Part shown: in pieces, positions 18,117-27,377 of the stretch
Layout: each line of letters starts with the position of its first letter
Numbering within the stretch: position 1 is the first letter of the stretch
Source of the DNA: Cyanobacterium stanieri PCC 7202
GTDB lineage: Bacteria > Cyanobacteriota > Cyanobacteriia > Cyanobacteriales > Cyanobacteriaceae
Assembly: GCA_000317655.1 (NCBI GenBank)
Contig: CP003940.1
Span: forward strand, 806,001-870,000
Reading direction: 5' to 3'
Length of the DNA stretch: 64,000 nt
Translations under genes and position numbers: made by a program
Notes under the pieces: generated by a model
What the model was told of the DNA's origin: nothing
The model's database searches: none
The model's input: the letters and a program-made list of their open reading frames with translations, nothing else

Positions 18117-18917
18117 CTAATATCCATAAGGATCATCAGGGGTAGGTACAACTTCCACATTGTCAGCATTTAATACCAAATGCCTTACTTCTCTGGTGCT
18201 ATTGGTATTGGTTGCATCCAAAGGAGGTAAAGTTTCGGTCATCATTGCCCCTTGTACCGTTAACCAAGTATCAGGAGGATAATTATCCCTTGATTGAGGT
18301 AATTTTACAGGTATACCCACAGGATAAGCATCCACCGCGCAACAGGTAATGATAAAACGAGAGAGATAAACATAGTCATCGGGCAGGGAATCTAAATGCA
18401 CCACAAATCCTGTAATATTTGCCCGTTGTCCAGTGTAGGTGTCAGGCTCAGGATAAACATTTAGGGTGCGTACCCATTGAATTAAAGTTCTTTCCTCTGG
18501 CTTTGTACCTGCCCCAAAGGCTTCTGGCTGTAAAGTTACGGGGGGTAATGAATCCACCAGTCCCCTTTGAATGGCACTTTGACTGTTCAAAATCATCGGT
18601 TCAGTGACTAAACCAAATACTGCCACAAAAATCAGCAGAGAACTTCCCCATCCTTTAGGCAATAATAAAATCGAGTTTTGATTGTCTCTAGTATAGGATT
18701 TCCGGCGATAGAATCTCAGATAGATATGTAAAATCTTGAGAGCTGAAATAATAAATAGTAAGATGCTACAGATAAAAACTAATAGGAAATAATTAGGGTG
18801 AATCAACCTATTTATTTGTCCCGTAACCCAATACTTCAAAAGCAACACCCCCCAAAACAAAAAGGCGGTGAAGTCTAATAACGGGAAAAATAAAGGATTT
18901 TTCTTAATAGTATTCAT
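18117..18917 (-). CDS. TIGR03943/DUF1980 membrane protein (YcgQ type)
   Basis: A 266-residue protein with N-terminal transmembrane segments near 10-30, 40-62 and 85-105. A soluble part follows with NITGFVVHL, YLSRFIITCCAVDAYPVGIP (the family's Cys-Cys-Ala-Asp motif, about 188-196), and TWLTVQGAM. It is the standard partner of the permease encoded just upstream (32 nt apart), as YcgQ is of YcgR in Bacillus. The pair is thought to handle metals or small ligands at the membrane, but no substrate is proven. The Cys-Cys pair would suit metal contact; that is inference. Confidence 0.85.
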   Translation of the reverse strand: MNTIKKNPLFFPLLDFTAFLFWGVLLLKYWVTGQINRLIHPNYFLLVFICSILLFIISALKILHIYLRFYRRKSYTRDNQNSILLLPKGWGSSLLIFVAVFGLVTEPMILNSQSAIQRGLVDSLPPVTLQPEAFGAGTKPEERTLIQWVRTLNVYPEPDTYTGQRANITGFVVHLDSLPDDYVYLSRFIITCCAVDAYPVGIPVKLPQSRDNYPPDTWLTVQGAMMTETLPPLDATNTNSTREVRHLVLNADNVEVVPTPDDPYGY

Positions 18918-18949
18918 TATTAAGTTTCAATATATGACTAATTATTTCG

Positions 18950-20038
18950 CTAGAAAAAATAACTATAGGAAAGGGTAAAGATAAAGGTAAATTGGGCAAT
19001 AATTACCATTAAATATAAAATCATTCGAGGCTTAAATATTGACAACATCAACCCCATGGCTTTGATGTCAATCATCGGGCCAAATACTAAAAATGCCACG
19101 AGGGAGGCGGTGGTAAAGGTGGAGGAAAAGGAGAGGACAAAAAATGAATCTACGGTAGAACAAATGGACACCACGGAAGCTAATACCATCATGGCAATAA
19201 TTGATGTAATGGTATCTTGTCCTATGTTTAAAATAATCTCTCTAGGGATAAATACTTGGATAGAAGAGGCGATCGCACTTCCTAGAATCAATACCCCCCC
19301 TAAGTCTCGTAATTCTTGGGTCACATTTTCAATAAAGAGATTAAACTTGCGCCCGAGGGCTTCCTTTTTTTGTTTTTCCTCCTCTGCTTTTAACAAAGCA
19401 TCATCCATCTTAATTACTTGTCCGGGTTGACCGAGAATAAAACTCCCCGATTGCAATAAACTATAATTGGCCGCAGGACTTGTCTTGATAGGTTTAGATT
19501 TTGCTTGAGCTTTAGCATTTAACAATACGGTTAAGCGTTTGGCAAGGGAAGGTTTTAGGAGAGGACGACAATCTTTTTGTAAACTAAACAAACAACCTAA
19601 AGTAATGGCAATAGTCAAAGAAAAAATAATCCTTAACCAAAAAACCTCTGGCTGTCCCCGAAAAGCTACATAGGTTGACCATAAAACCACAGGATTAATC
19701 GTCGGTGCCGCCAACAAAAAAGAAATTGCCACCGAAGTGGGTAAACCCTGTAACAAAAAACGTCGGGCAACGGGTACATTTCCACACTCACACACAGGAA
19801 AACAAAAGCCAAAAAAACTACCCAGAAATGCGCCTAAAATGGGATTGGATGGCAATAATTCAATTAATTTACCTTCATCAAGAAAAACAATCAAGCTACT
19901 AGAAAGAAGTACCCCAAACAATAGGAAGGGCATTGCTTCTACTAATAGACTGATAAATAAGGTAAAGGCACTATATATCTGATCCATGGGGTATATTTGA
20001 TTTTGTCCATCTCTCTTTTGACTCCAAATAAGGCTCAA
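18950..20038 (-). CDS. Permease of the UPF0718/YraQ-YcgR family
   Basis: A 362-residue polytopic membrane protein with about eight transmembrane segments. The diagnostic CFPVCECGNVPVARRFLLQG, near residues 78-97, is the family motif with three cysteines. A cytoplasmic loop at about 165-240 is rich in Lys and Glu. The second half (VLASVVSICSTVDSFFVLSF) repeats the first. The TIGR03943 gene follows 32 nt later, so the two form one membrane unit. The start could be the M at residue 18 (MDQIYSAFTLF), which would remove a polar N-terminus. The substrate is unknown; conserved cysteines suggest a metal link. Confidence 0.85.
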   Translation of the reverse strand: MSLIWSQKRDGQNQIYPMDQIYSAFTLFISLLVEAMPFLLFGVLLSSSLIVFLDEGKLIELLPSNPILGAFLGSFFGFCFPVCECGNVPVARRFLLQGLPTSVAISFLLAAPTINPVVLWSTYVAFRGQPEVFWLRIIFSLTIAITLGCLFSLQKDCRPLLKPSLAKRLTVLLNAKAQAKSKPIKTSPAANYSLLQSGSFILGQPGQVIKMDDALLKAEEEKQKKEALGRKFNLFIENVTQELRDLGGVLILGSAIASSIQVFIPREIILNIGQDTITSIIAMMVLASVVSICSTVDSFFVLSFSSTFTTASLVAFLVFGPMIDIKAMGLMLSIFKPRMILYLMVIIAQFTFIFTLSYSYFF

Positions 20039-20150
20039 AAGTTCATTATGACGTTTTGCTGATTTTGATTTTACCCCATAAAGGTTAAATGATAGACAGG
20101 AATCCCTGAAATCGTCTCTTGAAGCCAGATATTCAACACTTATTTAACAT

Positions 20151-20705
20151 CTAAAATTTTAGCTTAACTCCTCTACCTGTGGCAATTCCTCCCCCGTCTG
20201 CCACAAGGTTATCATCTCTGTCAAAGGCTTCATAGGTAATGGTAGAAGTGAATGAGGTACCATCTCCATTGATGGTGATATTTTCGGTTAATACTCCTCT
20301 GGTAGAATGTCGCCATCCATCCCAAATATCTAATAATGTAGAGTTTTCTGGGCGCCCGGTGGCGTAATATTCATATTTTGCCTCAAACTTATTATTTTCT
20401 ATCTGTCGCCAAATGCCATAGGCAGGGGGTACAGGGGGCGCTCCATCATAGTTGGATGATTCGGTCATGGTTCCGCCCAAATTAAAGCTATACATAAATT
20501 CTAGGTCATCTACTGCTGCAAATCCTCCTGTGGTAAATTGTACCTGCGATCGCCACTGCCCAATCAAAGGAGAGTTATTATTTGTCGCCTGAGAAGTTTT
20601 CAGAGGATTAATGACCAAGAAAGAAATCAATACCGTCAAAACCATGGCAAAACGATATTTAACCATCAATTTCCACAACATTTTAAACAGTTTCATGATT
20701 ACCAC
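20151..20705 (-). CDS. Secreted hypothetical protein with lipocalin-like pattern
   Basis: A 184-residue protein that I do not recognise as a named family. The N-terminus is basic then hydrophobic (FAMVLTVLISFLVINPL, about residues 19-35), followed by SQATNN, a likely Sec signal peptide with cleavage near residue 40. The mature part begins SPLIGQWRSQVQFTTGGF and has alternating beta pattern with many Gly/Thr/Asn, like calycin or small beta-barrel proteins (GQW near the start, GTSFTSTITYEAFD near the end). ATG choices at residues 1 and 4 are both possible. It stands alone between the permease pair and the divergent GAPDH gene. Confidence 0.6.
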   Translation of the reverse strand: MVIMKLFKMLWKLMVKYRFAMVLTVLISFLVINPLKTSQATNNNSPLIGQWRSQVQFTTGGFAAVDDLEFMYSFNLGGTMTESSNYDGAPPVPPAYGIWRQIENNKFEAKYEYYATGRPENSTLLDIWDGWRHSTRGVLTENITINGDGTSFTSTITYEAFDRDDNLVADGGGIATGRGVKLKF

Positions 20706-21022
20706 CTGACCTTTTAAATATTTTGAAATTATATATCAAATTTTCCCATATCATACAGATTGTTATTTTGGCGATGCTCAAAACAGCATCAAACAATAAA
20801 AATTGATACTTGTTTGTACATAAAACAAAATATACTTTATTAAAAATAATATTCTTCCTCTGCCTAGACCCATCCATAACTAGACACAAAGACATCAAAA
20901 CTACTTTATCAACTGTTTTTTTGTTAACCTATCCTTAACCAAGAAAAGATACAAACCAAGTTTTTTTGATGCTATGATAAGCATAAAAATATAAACCAAT
21001 TTTTTTTGTTATATAAAATTCT
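20706..21022. promoter_or_regulatory. Divergent promoter region with inverted repeat ATGCTATGATAAGCAT
   Basis: This 317-nt gap lies between the secreted hypothetical (minus) and GAPDH (plus). At 20969-20984 the arms ATGCT and AGCAT flank six bases, 39 nt before the GAPDH start, with ACAAACCAAGTTTTTTT and ATAAACCAATTTTTTTT on either side. It could be the site of an ArsR-type repressor; no such regulator is in the window. Confidence 0.4.
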
Positions 21023-22036
21023 ATGTCCATCAAAATAGGAATAAATGGTTTTGGTCGTATTGGTAGATTGTCTTTACGAGCAGGATGGGATAATCCAGCC
21101 ATTGAGTTTGTCCATATCAACGAAATCAAAGGAGGGGTAGAATGTGCTGCCCATTTACTCGAATTTGACTCTGTCCATGGTAAATGGGATAAAAACATCC
21201 AAGTCCGAGAGAATAAATTGATCATTGAAGAAAAAGAGATCACCTTTTCTGAATATGCTACTCCCCAACAAGTGCCATGGTCAGATTATGGGGTGGATAT
21301 TGTCATCGAAAGTTCTGGTAAATTTCGCACCCCCGAAACCCTAAATCCCTACTTTGAATGTGGCGTAAAAAAAGTAGTGGTAGCGGCCCCCGTAAAAGAA
21401 GAGGCTTTAAATGTAGTGGTGGGGGTAAACGATCATTTATACAATCCCGAAAAACATCATATCTTAACCGCTGCCTCTTGTACCACCAACTGTTTAGCCC
21501 CTGTGGTGAAGGTAATTCAGGAGGGTTTGGGCATCAAACACGGAGTTATTACCACCATCCATGATGTGACTAATACCCAAATTGTGGTCGATGCACCCCA
21601 CAAGGATTTGAGAAGGGCTAGATCTTGTTTACAGTCTCTTGTACCCACTACTACAGGATCCGCCAGTGCGATCGCCCTTATTTACCCAGAACTAAAAGGA
21701 AAACTTAACGGAGTAGCCGTTAGAGTCCCCATGCTCAACGCTTCCCTCACCGACTGTGTTTTTGAGGTAAATCGTAAAACCACCGTCGCAGAAGTCAACC
21801 AACTGCTCAAAGAAGCAGCAAATACAACACCCCTCCAAGGCATCCTCGGTTACGAAGAACGCCCCCTCGTCTCCATTGATTATAAAGATGATCCTCGCTC
21901 ATCCATAGTCGATGCCCCTTCCACCATGGTAATTGATGATACCCAAGTAAAAATTCTCGCTTGGTACGACAACGAGTGGGGTTACTCCAACCGCATGGCA
22001 GAATTAGTCGCCAAAATCGCTCAGTCAATTAATTGA
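21023..22036 (+). CDS. ArsJ-associated glyceraldehyde-3-phosphate dehydrogenase
   Basis: A 337-residue type I GAPDH. NAD-binding GFGRIG is at 9-14, the active-site SCTTNC gives Cys153, His180 follows in GVITTIH, and the C-terminal [12 protein letters not shown] is complete. Together with the downstream arsJ gene this matches the arsenate-resistance pair in which GAPDH uses arsenate in place of phosphate to form 1-arseno-3-phosphoglycerate. The signature that separates it from glycolytic Gap is the pairing and features such as [19 protein letters not shown]. It starts at ATG 21023 after an AT-rich promoter with an inverted repeat. A purely glycolytic role cannot be excluded from sequence alone. 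Confidence 0.88.
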   Translation: MSIKIGINGFGRIGRLSLRAGWDNPAIEFVHINEIKGGVECAAHLLEFDSVHGKWDKNIQVRENKLIIEEKEITFSEYATPQQVPWSDYGVDIVIESSGKFRTPETLNPYFECGVKKVVVAAPVKEEALNVVVGVNDHLYNPEKHHILTAASCTTNCLAPVVKVIQEGLGIKHGVITTIHDVTNTQIVVDAPHKDLRRARSCLQSLVPTTTGSASAIALIYPELKGKLNGVAVRVPMLNASLTDCVFEVNRKTTVAEVNQLLKEAANTTPLQGILGYEERPLVSIDYKDDPRSSIVDAPSTMVIDDTQVKILAWYDNEWGYSNRMAELVAKIAQSIN

Positions 22037-22108
22037 GGGAATGGGCAATGGACATCTCCAACAATAGGCATTTTAAGGGCTAAAGCCCTTACTACCAACT
22101 ATTACATT

Positions 22109-22144
22109 CCCCCCTTATTAAGGGGGGCTAGGGGGGATCAAACC
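22109..22144 (+). repeat. Dispersed repeat CCCCTTATTAAGGGGGGCTA type
   Basis: A 36-bp G/C hairpin repeat; a nearly identical copy is at 44358-44393 and a partial one follows at about 22158-22192. It fills the GAPDH-arsJ gap of 184 nt. Confidence 0.75.
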
Positions 22145-22220
22145 CCAACACTTTTCCTCCAAATTCAGAGGGCTAGGGGGATCAAACCCCAATACTTTCC
22201 AGCACTACACATATAAAAAA

Positions 22221-23453
22221 ATGGACAAAAACTTAAAAAATTATTGCCTCGTCACCGCTGCCTATTGGGGTTATACCATCACCGATGGGGCATTAAGAAT
22301 GCTCGTATTATTACACTTTAACCAACTTGGCTTTACCCCTATTGAAATCGCTTTTTTATTCCTCTTTTACGAAATCTTTGGTGTAGTGACCAACTTTTTT
22401 GGGGGGTGGATTGGTTCACAATTCGGCTTACGACTAACCCTTTATGGAGGTATTGGTTTACAAATTTTTGCCCTCGTAATGCTTGGTTTTCTTAACCCAG
22501 AATGGGCGGTATGGTTTCAGGTGTTATACGTGATGACATCCCAAGCCTTTTCGGGAGTTGCCAAAGATTTAACCAAGATGAGTTCAAAAAGTGCCGTGCG
22601 TTTGGTGGTACCTAAAGAAGCAGAATCGAAGTTATTTCGATGGGTTGCTATTCTCACAGGTTCAAAAAATGCCCTCAAGGGTTTAGGATTTTTTGTGGGG
22701 GCGGCATTACTAGAATTAACAGGATTTACCAATGCTTTATTTATTCAGGCAGGGGTATTATTGATTATCTTTTTGACAGGTCGATTATTACCCAGAAATA
22801 TGGGTAAAATCAAGGCTAAAGTTAAATTTAAACAGCTATTTTCCAAGAGTAAAGCTATTAATATCTTATCCCTTGCCAGATTTTTCCTCTTTGGTGCTAG
22901 GGATATATGGTTTGTGGTGGCGTTGCCCGTATTTTTACAAAGCGAATTGAATTGGACTTTTATTCAAGTGGGTACTTATATGGCCTGTTGGGTAATTGGT
23001 TATGGTTTCATTCAATCTTTTTCCCCTGCCATTCTCGGACAAAATAAAAAAAGTTCCGCCCCCCAAGCCAAAACTATCCAGATTTGGACTTCAATTTTAA
23101 CTATTGTACCAGTGGCGATCGCCCTTAGCTTCATGGCAGGATTAGATCCGCAATGGGTAATTACAGGGGGTTTAATAATCTTTGGTATCGTCTTCGCCTT
23201 CAACTCCGCCGTCCATTCCTACCTCGTTTTAGCCTATACCGAAGATAACGACGTGGCTTTAAACGTAGGCTTTTATTACATGGCAAACTCAGGAGGGAGA
23301 TTACTGGGTACCATTACATCAGGTATAAGTTACCAACTATTTGGCATTGTCGGCTGTTTATGGATTTCTAGCTTCTTTGTCCTCGTCGCCGCCCTCGTCT
23401 CCTTTAAACTACCATCTTCCCAAAAACTAGAACCTGCCTCAGAAAATCAATAA
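22221..23453 (+). CDS. arsJ: Organoarsenical efflux MFS transporter ArsJ
   Basis: A 410-residue major facilitator protein with about twelve transmembrane segments. It begins NYCLVTAAYWGYTITDGALR, the ArsJ-type N-terminus, with GVAKDLTKMSSKSAVRLV near residues 112-129 and GSKNALKGLGFFVGAALL near 147-164. ArsJ exports 1-arseno-3-phosphoglycerate, which then breaks down outside to arsenate, so export plus the neighbouring GAPDH gives arsenate resistance. The 184-nt spacing from GAPDH is long for an operon and contains repeats, but both run in the same direction. No arsR, arsC or acr3 gene is close. A terminator follows. Confidence 0.92.
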   Translation: MDKNLKNYCLVTAAYWGYTITDGALRMLVLLHFNQLGFTPIEIAFLFLFYEIFGVVTNFFGGWIGSQFGLRLTLYGGIGLQIFALVMLGFLNPEWAVWFQVLYVMTSQAFSGVAKDLTKMSSKSAVRLVVPKEAESKLFRWVAILTGSKNALKGLGFFVGAALLELTGFTNALFIQAGVLLIIFLTGRLLPRNMGKIKAKVKFKQLFSKSKAINILSLARFFLFGARDIWFVVALPVFLQSELNWTFIQVGTYMACWVIGYGFIQSFSPAILGQNKKSSAPQAKTIQIWTSILTIVPVAIALSFMAGLDPQWVITGGLIIFGIVFAFNSAVHSYLVLAYTEDNDVALNVGFYYMANSGGRLLGTITSGISYQLFGIVGCLWISSFFVLVAALVSFKLPSSQKLEPASENQ

Positions 23454-23495
23454 CTCCCAATCTTTACATCTCCCCCCATCCCACCTAACTTTTCT

Positions 23496-23523
23496 ACTCC
23501 TTTGCCCCAAGGGAGTTTTTTTG
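23496..23523 (+). terminator. Terminator after arsJ
   Basis: Stem ACTCC (23496-23500) with GGAGT (23512-23516), extended inward by T/A pairs, then a T-run. Confidence 0.75.
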
Positions 23524-23556
23524 TAAAAAACTATCCCTCACAATAAAAATATTTAT

Positions 23557-23593
23557 TATCAATTATCAATTATCAATTATCAATTATCAATTA
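23557..23593. repeat. Tandem heptamer (TATCAAT) x5
   Basis: Five uninterrupted copies of TATCAAT. The same heptamer in another phase (AATTATC) forms five units at 60914-60948. Confidence 0.9.
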
Positions 23594-23664
23594 CCCCACA
23601 AACTGATCCAGATTCTGAGAAATAAAGATATAATTTGTAACAAAAGCGTTAAGAAATATTGCAA

Positions 23665-23985
23665 ATGAGTAATCCAGTAACAGAAGCATTCTTTTTTGGC
23701 AAAGCCCTAGCCGAAGTATTAACAGAAAAAGCAGAAGACACCCTCACCAATACCCTCAGTGAATTTGGCAAATTTGACGCTGAAACGAGGGAAAGATTGA
23801 GACAATTTGCCGAAGAAGTCAGGCTGAGAGCAGAAATTGCCAAACAACAATCGGAAAATAGCAGTACCAATACCACCATCACAGTAGAAGTTGATAGCAG
23901 TGTTGATTTACAAGAACTTTTAGACGAACTAAGGGCAGAAATTGCTAGATTAAAAGCAGAATTAAATAAATATAGACAAAAATAA
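23665..23985 (+). CDS. Small cyanobacterial helical protein (DUF6825-like)
   Basis: A 106-residue protein read from ATG 23665; an upstream TTG in frame is less likely. It starts MSNPVTEAFFFGKALAEVLT, then EKAEDTLTNTLSEFGKFDAE, a pattern of small conserved cyanobacterial proteins that I recall as DUF6825. The middle is acidic and the end (DLQELLDELRAEIARLKAEL) is a leucine-zipper-like coiled coil at about 80-100, so it probably oligomerises. The role is unknown. It is in line with the downstream UbiB-type kinase gene, 79 nt away. A similar layout (N-terminal helix, C-terminal coiled coil) is seen in the protein at 33295-33654. Confidence 0.7.
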   Translation: MSNPVTEAFFFGKALAEVLTEKAEDTLTNTLSEFGKFDAETRERLRQFAEEVRLRAEIAKQQSENSSTNTTITVEVDSSVDLQELLDELRAEIARLKAELNKYRQK

Positions 23986-24064
23986 CCCCTTTGATTTCCG
24001 TTTTACTCACATATTTCAACTTTTTTTAATTCAAAAATAAAAAACTTATCATTATCAAATAAAA

Positions 24065-25822
24065 GTGTCATCAGCCTATCCCAACACCAGTAAATATTTG
24101 GAATCCTCCCCAGAGATTCCTGCCGTCAATCCCCGTCGTAAACCCGAAGCGGGAAAAAAAGTCTATCGTTGGAATAGCGAAAATTATTCCCCCCTACGTC
24201 GTCGTATTGATATTTGGACTTTTGTTCTTTTATTACTCTTCAAACTTTGGCGTAACGGCAAAAAATGGAGTTATGCAGGGGGGTATAGTGAAGAAAAATT
24301 AGTCGCCCGTCGTCGTGTTCAGGCCGGGTGGATTAGGGAAAATCTCCTCGAATTAGGGCCCACTTTTATTAAGGTTGGGCAGTTATTTTCTACTCGGGCG
24401 GATTTATTTCCCGAAGAATATGTCAATGAGTTATCAAAATTACAGGATCGAGTTCCTGCCTTTAGTTATGAGCAGGTATGCGCCATTATCGAAAAAGACT
24501 TTAATAAACCGTTAAATAAATTATTCCTCAGTTTTGACCCCACCCCTTTAGCGGCGGCTAGTTTGGGGCAAGTTCACAAAGCCCAGTTAATTACGGGGGA
24601 GGAGGTAGTGGTCAAAATCCAACGGCCCGGATTACCAAAACTATTTGGCATTGATTTGGGTATTCTTAAACAAATTGCCCGTTACTTCCAAAATCATCCT
24701 CGTTGGGGCAAAAATCGAGATTGGATGGGGATTTATGAGGAATGTTGTCGCATCCTCTGGCAGGAAACTGATTATTTATTAGAAGGCACTAGCGCTGACA
24801 CTTTTCGCCGTAATTTTCGGGATGAAAGTTGGGTGAAAGTTCCTCGGGTATTTTGGCGTTATAGTTCCCCTCGGGTGCTTACCCTTGAATATATGCCGGG
24901 GATTAAAATTAGCCATTATGATGCCCTAGAGGCGGCGGGGTTAAACCGTAAGGAGTTGGCAAGATTGGGAGCAAGGGCTTATCTCCATCAGCTTCTCAAT
25001 GATGGCTTTTTTCATGCGGACCCTCACCCTGGGAATTTGGCGGTGGATGCGGATGGCTCCTTGATTTTCTATGACTTTGGTATGATGGGGCAACTGCAGT
25101 CTAATATCAAAGAGAAGTTATTGGAAATGCTCTTCGGTATTACGGAAAAAAATGCTGATCGGGTGGTAACTGCGTTGGTAGATTTAGGGGCTTTGGCACC
25201 TATGGAAGATCCTGGCCCTGTAAGGCGTTCGGTGCAGTTTATGCTCGATAATTTCATGGACAAACCTTTCGAGGAACAGTCCATCAGTCAGATTAGTGAG
25301 GATCTTTTTGAGATTGCCTACGATCAACCTTTTCGCTTCCCTGCTACTTTTACCTTTGTGATGAGGGCTTTTTCTACCCTTGAGGGGGTGGGTAAGGGAT
25401 TGGATCCTGAGTTTAATTTTATGGAAGTTGCACAACCTTTTGCTCTCAATGTTATGAATCAATTTAATGCTGAAAATGGTAAGTCGATTATTGATGAGTT
25501 TAGCCGTCAGGCTTTACAGGTAAGTAATACGGCTTTTGGTTTACCCGCTCGTTTGGATGATACCATCGATAAACTAGATCGGGGGGATATTCGTTTAAGG
25601 GTACGCTCTTTGGAAGCGGAGCGGTTATTACGACGTATTAGCAGTACCCAAATGGCGACAAATTATACTTTAATTGTAAGTACCTTAGTTTTATCGGCTA
25701 CTATTTTAGTGGTTAATAGTCTGTGGCAAGTGGCGATCGCCCTTGGAGTTGTAGCAGTTTTACCGACGGTGGCACTGCTAAAGTTACTCAGACAAATCAA
25801 AAAATTAGACCGAAAATTTTAA
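24065..25822 (+). CDS. ABC1/AarF/UbiB-type atypical kinase
   Basis: A 585-residue protein of the UbiB/ADCK family, linked to quinone and lipid metabolism in plastids and bacteria. The family's KxGQ motif appears as FIKVGQLFSTRADLFPEEY (about 101-119), the Ala-rich loop as AAASLGQVHKAQL (about 168-180), the catalytic part as FFHADPHPGNLAVD (about 317-330), and the DFG box as YDFGMMGQL. Two hydrophobic helices at the C-terminus (about 530-575) anchor it in the membrane. The start is GTG at 24065; the first 40 residues are variable. Which of the several cyanobacterial paralogues this is cannot be told. Confidence 0.92.
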   Translation: MSSAYPNTSKYLESSPEIPAVNPRRKPEAGKKVYRWNSENYSPLRRRIDIWTFVLLLLFKLWRNGKKWSYAGGYSEEKLVARRRVQAGWIRENLLELGPTFIKVGQLFSTRADLFPEEYVNELSKLQDRVPAFSYEQVCAIIEKDFNKPLNKLFLSFDPTPLAAASLGQVHKAQLITGEEVVVKIQRPGLPKLFGIDLGILKQIARYFQNHPRWGKNRDWMGIYEECCRILWQETDYLLEGTSADTFRRNFRDESWVKVPRVFWRYSSPRVLTLEYMPGIKISHYDALEAAGLNRKELARLGARAYLHQLLNDGFFHADPHPGNLAVDADGSLIFYDFGMMGQLQSNIKEKLLEMLFGITEKNADRVVTALVDLGALAPMEDPGPVRRSVQFMLDNFMDKPFEEQSISQISEDLFEIAYDQPFRFPATFTFVMRAFSTLEGVGKGLDPEFNFMEVAQPFALNVMNQFNAENGKSIIDEFSRQALQVSNTAFGLPARLDDTIDKLDRGDIRLRVRSLEAERLLRRISSTQMATNYTLIVSTLVLSATILVVNSLWQVAIALGVVAVLPTVALLKLLRQIKKLDRKF

Positions 25823-26000
25823 GGTTATTAAGAGTATAAATAACTGATCAGGTTATGGTAAAATCAAATATACTAAAAGACGAATAAATAATTTGCTTGA
25901 AATAATTTGTGAGCAATTAAAAAATGGACGGTGGGGTATCCCGTCTGATCAATCTATAAAGGTAATTAGTATTCAATCCCAATCAAGGTAAATTAGTTAT

Positions 26001-26738
26001 ATGAAATGTGCATTCGCTGGCTTGAGTGATCCCGGACTGGTCAGATCATACAATCAGGATAATTATTATACAGATACCTCTGGGAGGTTCTTTATTTTGG
26101 CCGATGGCATGGGTGGTCACGCTGGTGGAGAACAGGCCAGTAAAATTGCTGTGGAAGTGATTAAAGAGTATTTGGAGGAAAATTGGGAGGCTCCCATCGA
26201 ATCCTATGACCTTCTCGAAAAGGCAGTCTTTCAGGCTAATGAGGCAATTCTTGAAGATCAAGCAGTTCACCCTGAACGGGCGGATATGGGTACTACCGTA
26301 GTAGTAATTATTTTTCGTCAGGGAGAAACTTGGCGCGCCCACGTGGGGGATTCCCGCCTCTATCAACTCCACGCTGATATGCTAATTCAGATTACCTCCG
26401 ATCATACTTGGATTGGTCAGGCGATTCGGGCAGGGGAAATTACCGTCGAAGATGCTAAACACCATCCTTGGCGCCATGTTTTATCCCAATGTCTCGGGCG
26501 TAGGGATATGTTTGAAGGCATTGATATTCATCAGATTGAAACTATTGATAAGGGCGATCGCTTTTTGCTCTGTAGTGATGGTTTGACCGAAGAAGTAACT
26601 GACCCGATTATCTCCAAACTTTTAGGAGATGGAGATGATTTAGATAAAGTTGCCGATAACCTCGTTACCGAAGCAAAAAATAACGGTGGTTCCGATAACG
26701 TTACCGTGGTTTTAGTCAAAATTGACGAGGATAATTAG
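26001..26738 (+). CDS. PP2C-type Ser/Thr protein phosphatase
   Basis: A 245-residue Stp1/PrpC-like phosphatase that would reverse Hanks-kinase phosphorylation. Metal-binding residues lie in RSYNQDNYY (D20) and LADGMGGHAGG (D35, G36). ADMGTTVVV, HVGDSRLYQL, LLCSDGLTEEV and GGSDNVTVVLV follow in the normal order. The length is that of the catalytic domain alone. The 178-nt gap upstream has a GACGG/CCGTC hairpin near 25924-25943. A Ser/Thr kinase is encoded at 60944-62437 but not next to it. Confidence 0.95.
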   Translation: MKCAFAGLSDPGLVRSYNQDNYYTDTSGRFFILADGMGGHAGGEQASKIAVEVIKEYLEENWEAPIESYDLLEKAVFQANEAILEDQAVHPERADMGTTVVVIIFRQGETWRAHVGDSRLYQLHADMLIQITSDHTWIGQAIRAGEITVEDAKHHPWRHVLSQCLGRRDMFEGIDIHQIETIDKGDRFLLCSDGLTEEVTDPIISKLLGDGDDLDKVADNLVTEAKNNGGSDNVTVVLVKIDEDN

Positions 26739-26840
26739 GGTTTGATAAAACAGTGAGGTTGTACAAGTAGGCAAAAGTAATAATCTTTAACTGTTTGTTT
26801 CATTATCAATTCTCAATTATCCATTATCCATTATCACCCC

Positions 26841-27377
26841 ATGTCAAACCAAATTGTTGAAATTCTCTCCCCCGAAGAAATCCGTCGTACAGTCAACCGC
26901 CTAGCTTCTCAAGTTATAGAAGAGGCTCCTGATTTGTCTGGGGTAGTATTGTTGGGGATTTACACTCGGGGAGTTCCTCTGGCTCAACTATTGGCGGATC
27001 AAATTCAACACATTGAAGGGAAACAAGTAACCGTAGGGGCGATCGATATTACCTTTTATCGGGATGATTTGGACAAAATACAAATTAGAACCCCAGAAAG
27101 AACCGAGATTCCTGTGGATTTGACAGGGAAAACAGTCATTTTAGTAGATGATGTGATTTATAGTGGACGCACCATTCGCGCTGCCCTAAATGCTGTGGCA
27201 GAATATGGCCGACCAGAAATTGTCAAACTCTTGGCTTTGGTAGATCGAGGACATCGTCAATTACCCATTCACCCCGACTTTGTGGGGAAGGTTTTACCCA
27301 CTGCCAAGGATGAGAAAGTTAAGGTGTATCTGCAATCAGTGGATGGTAGAAATGCAGTGGAGTTAAGGAAGTTTTAA
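26841..27377 (+). CDS. pyrR: PyrR bifunctional regulator/uracil phosphoribosyltransferase
   Basis: A 178-residue type I phosphoribosyltransferase. The PRPP loop [10 protein letters not shown] is at 102-111, with [17 protein letters not shown] at about 37-53 and the C-terminal [13 protein letters not shown]. In Gram-positive bacteria PyrR binds pyr mRNA and also makes UMP from uracil; in cyanobacteria RNA binding is unproven and the enzyme activity may be the main role. No pyr genes are adjacent. Its stop and the recJ start share one base (TAATG), so the two are translationally coupled. Confidence 0.93.
   Translation: MSNQIVEILSPEEIRRTVNRLASQVIEEAPDLSGVVLLGIYTRGVPLAQLLADQIQHIEGKQVTVGAIDITFYRDDLDKIQIRTPERTEIPVDLTGKTVILVDDVIYSGRTIRAALNAVAEYGRPEIVKLLALVDRGHRQLPIHPDFVGKVLPTAKDEKVKVYLQSVDGRNAVELRKF

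Noticed and set aside
23496-23523. ACTCCT start suggesting the small RNA Yfr1
   Set aside because: The conserved Yfr1 core ACTCCTCACAC is not present; the feature is a plain terminator.
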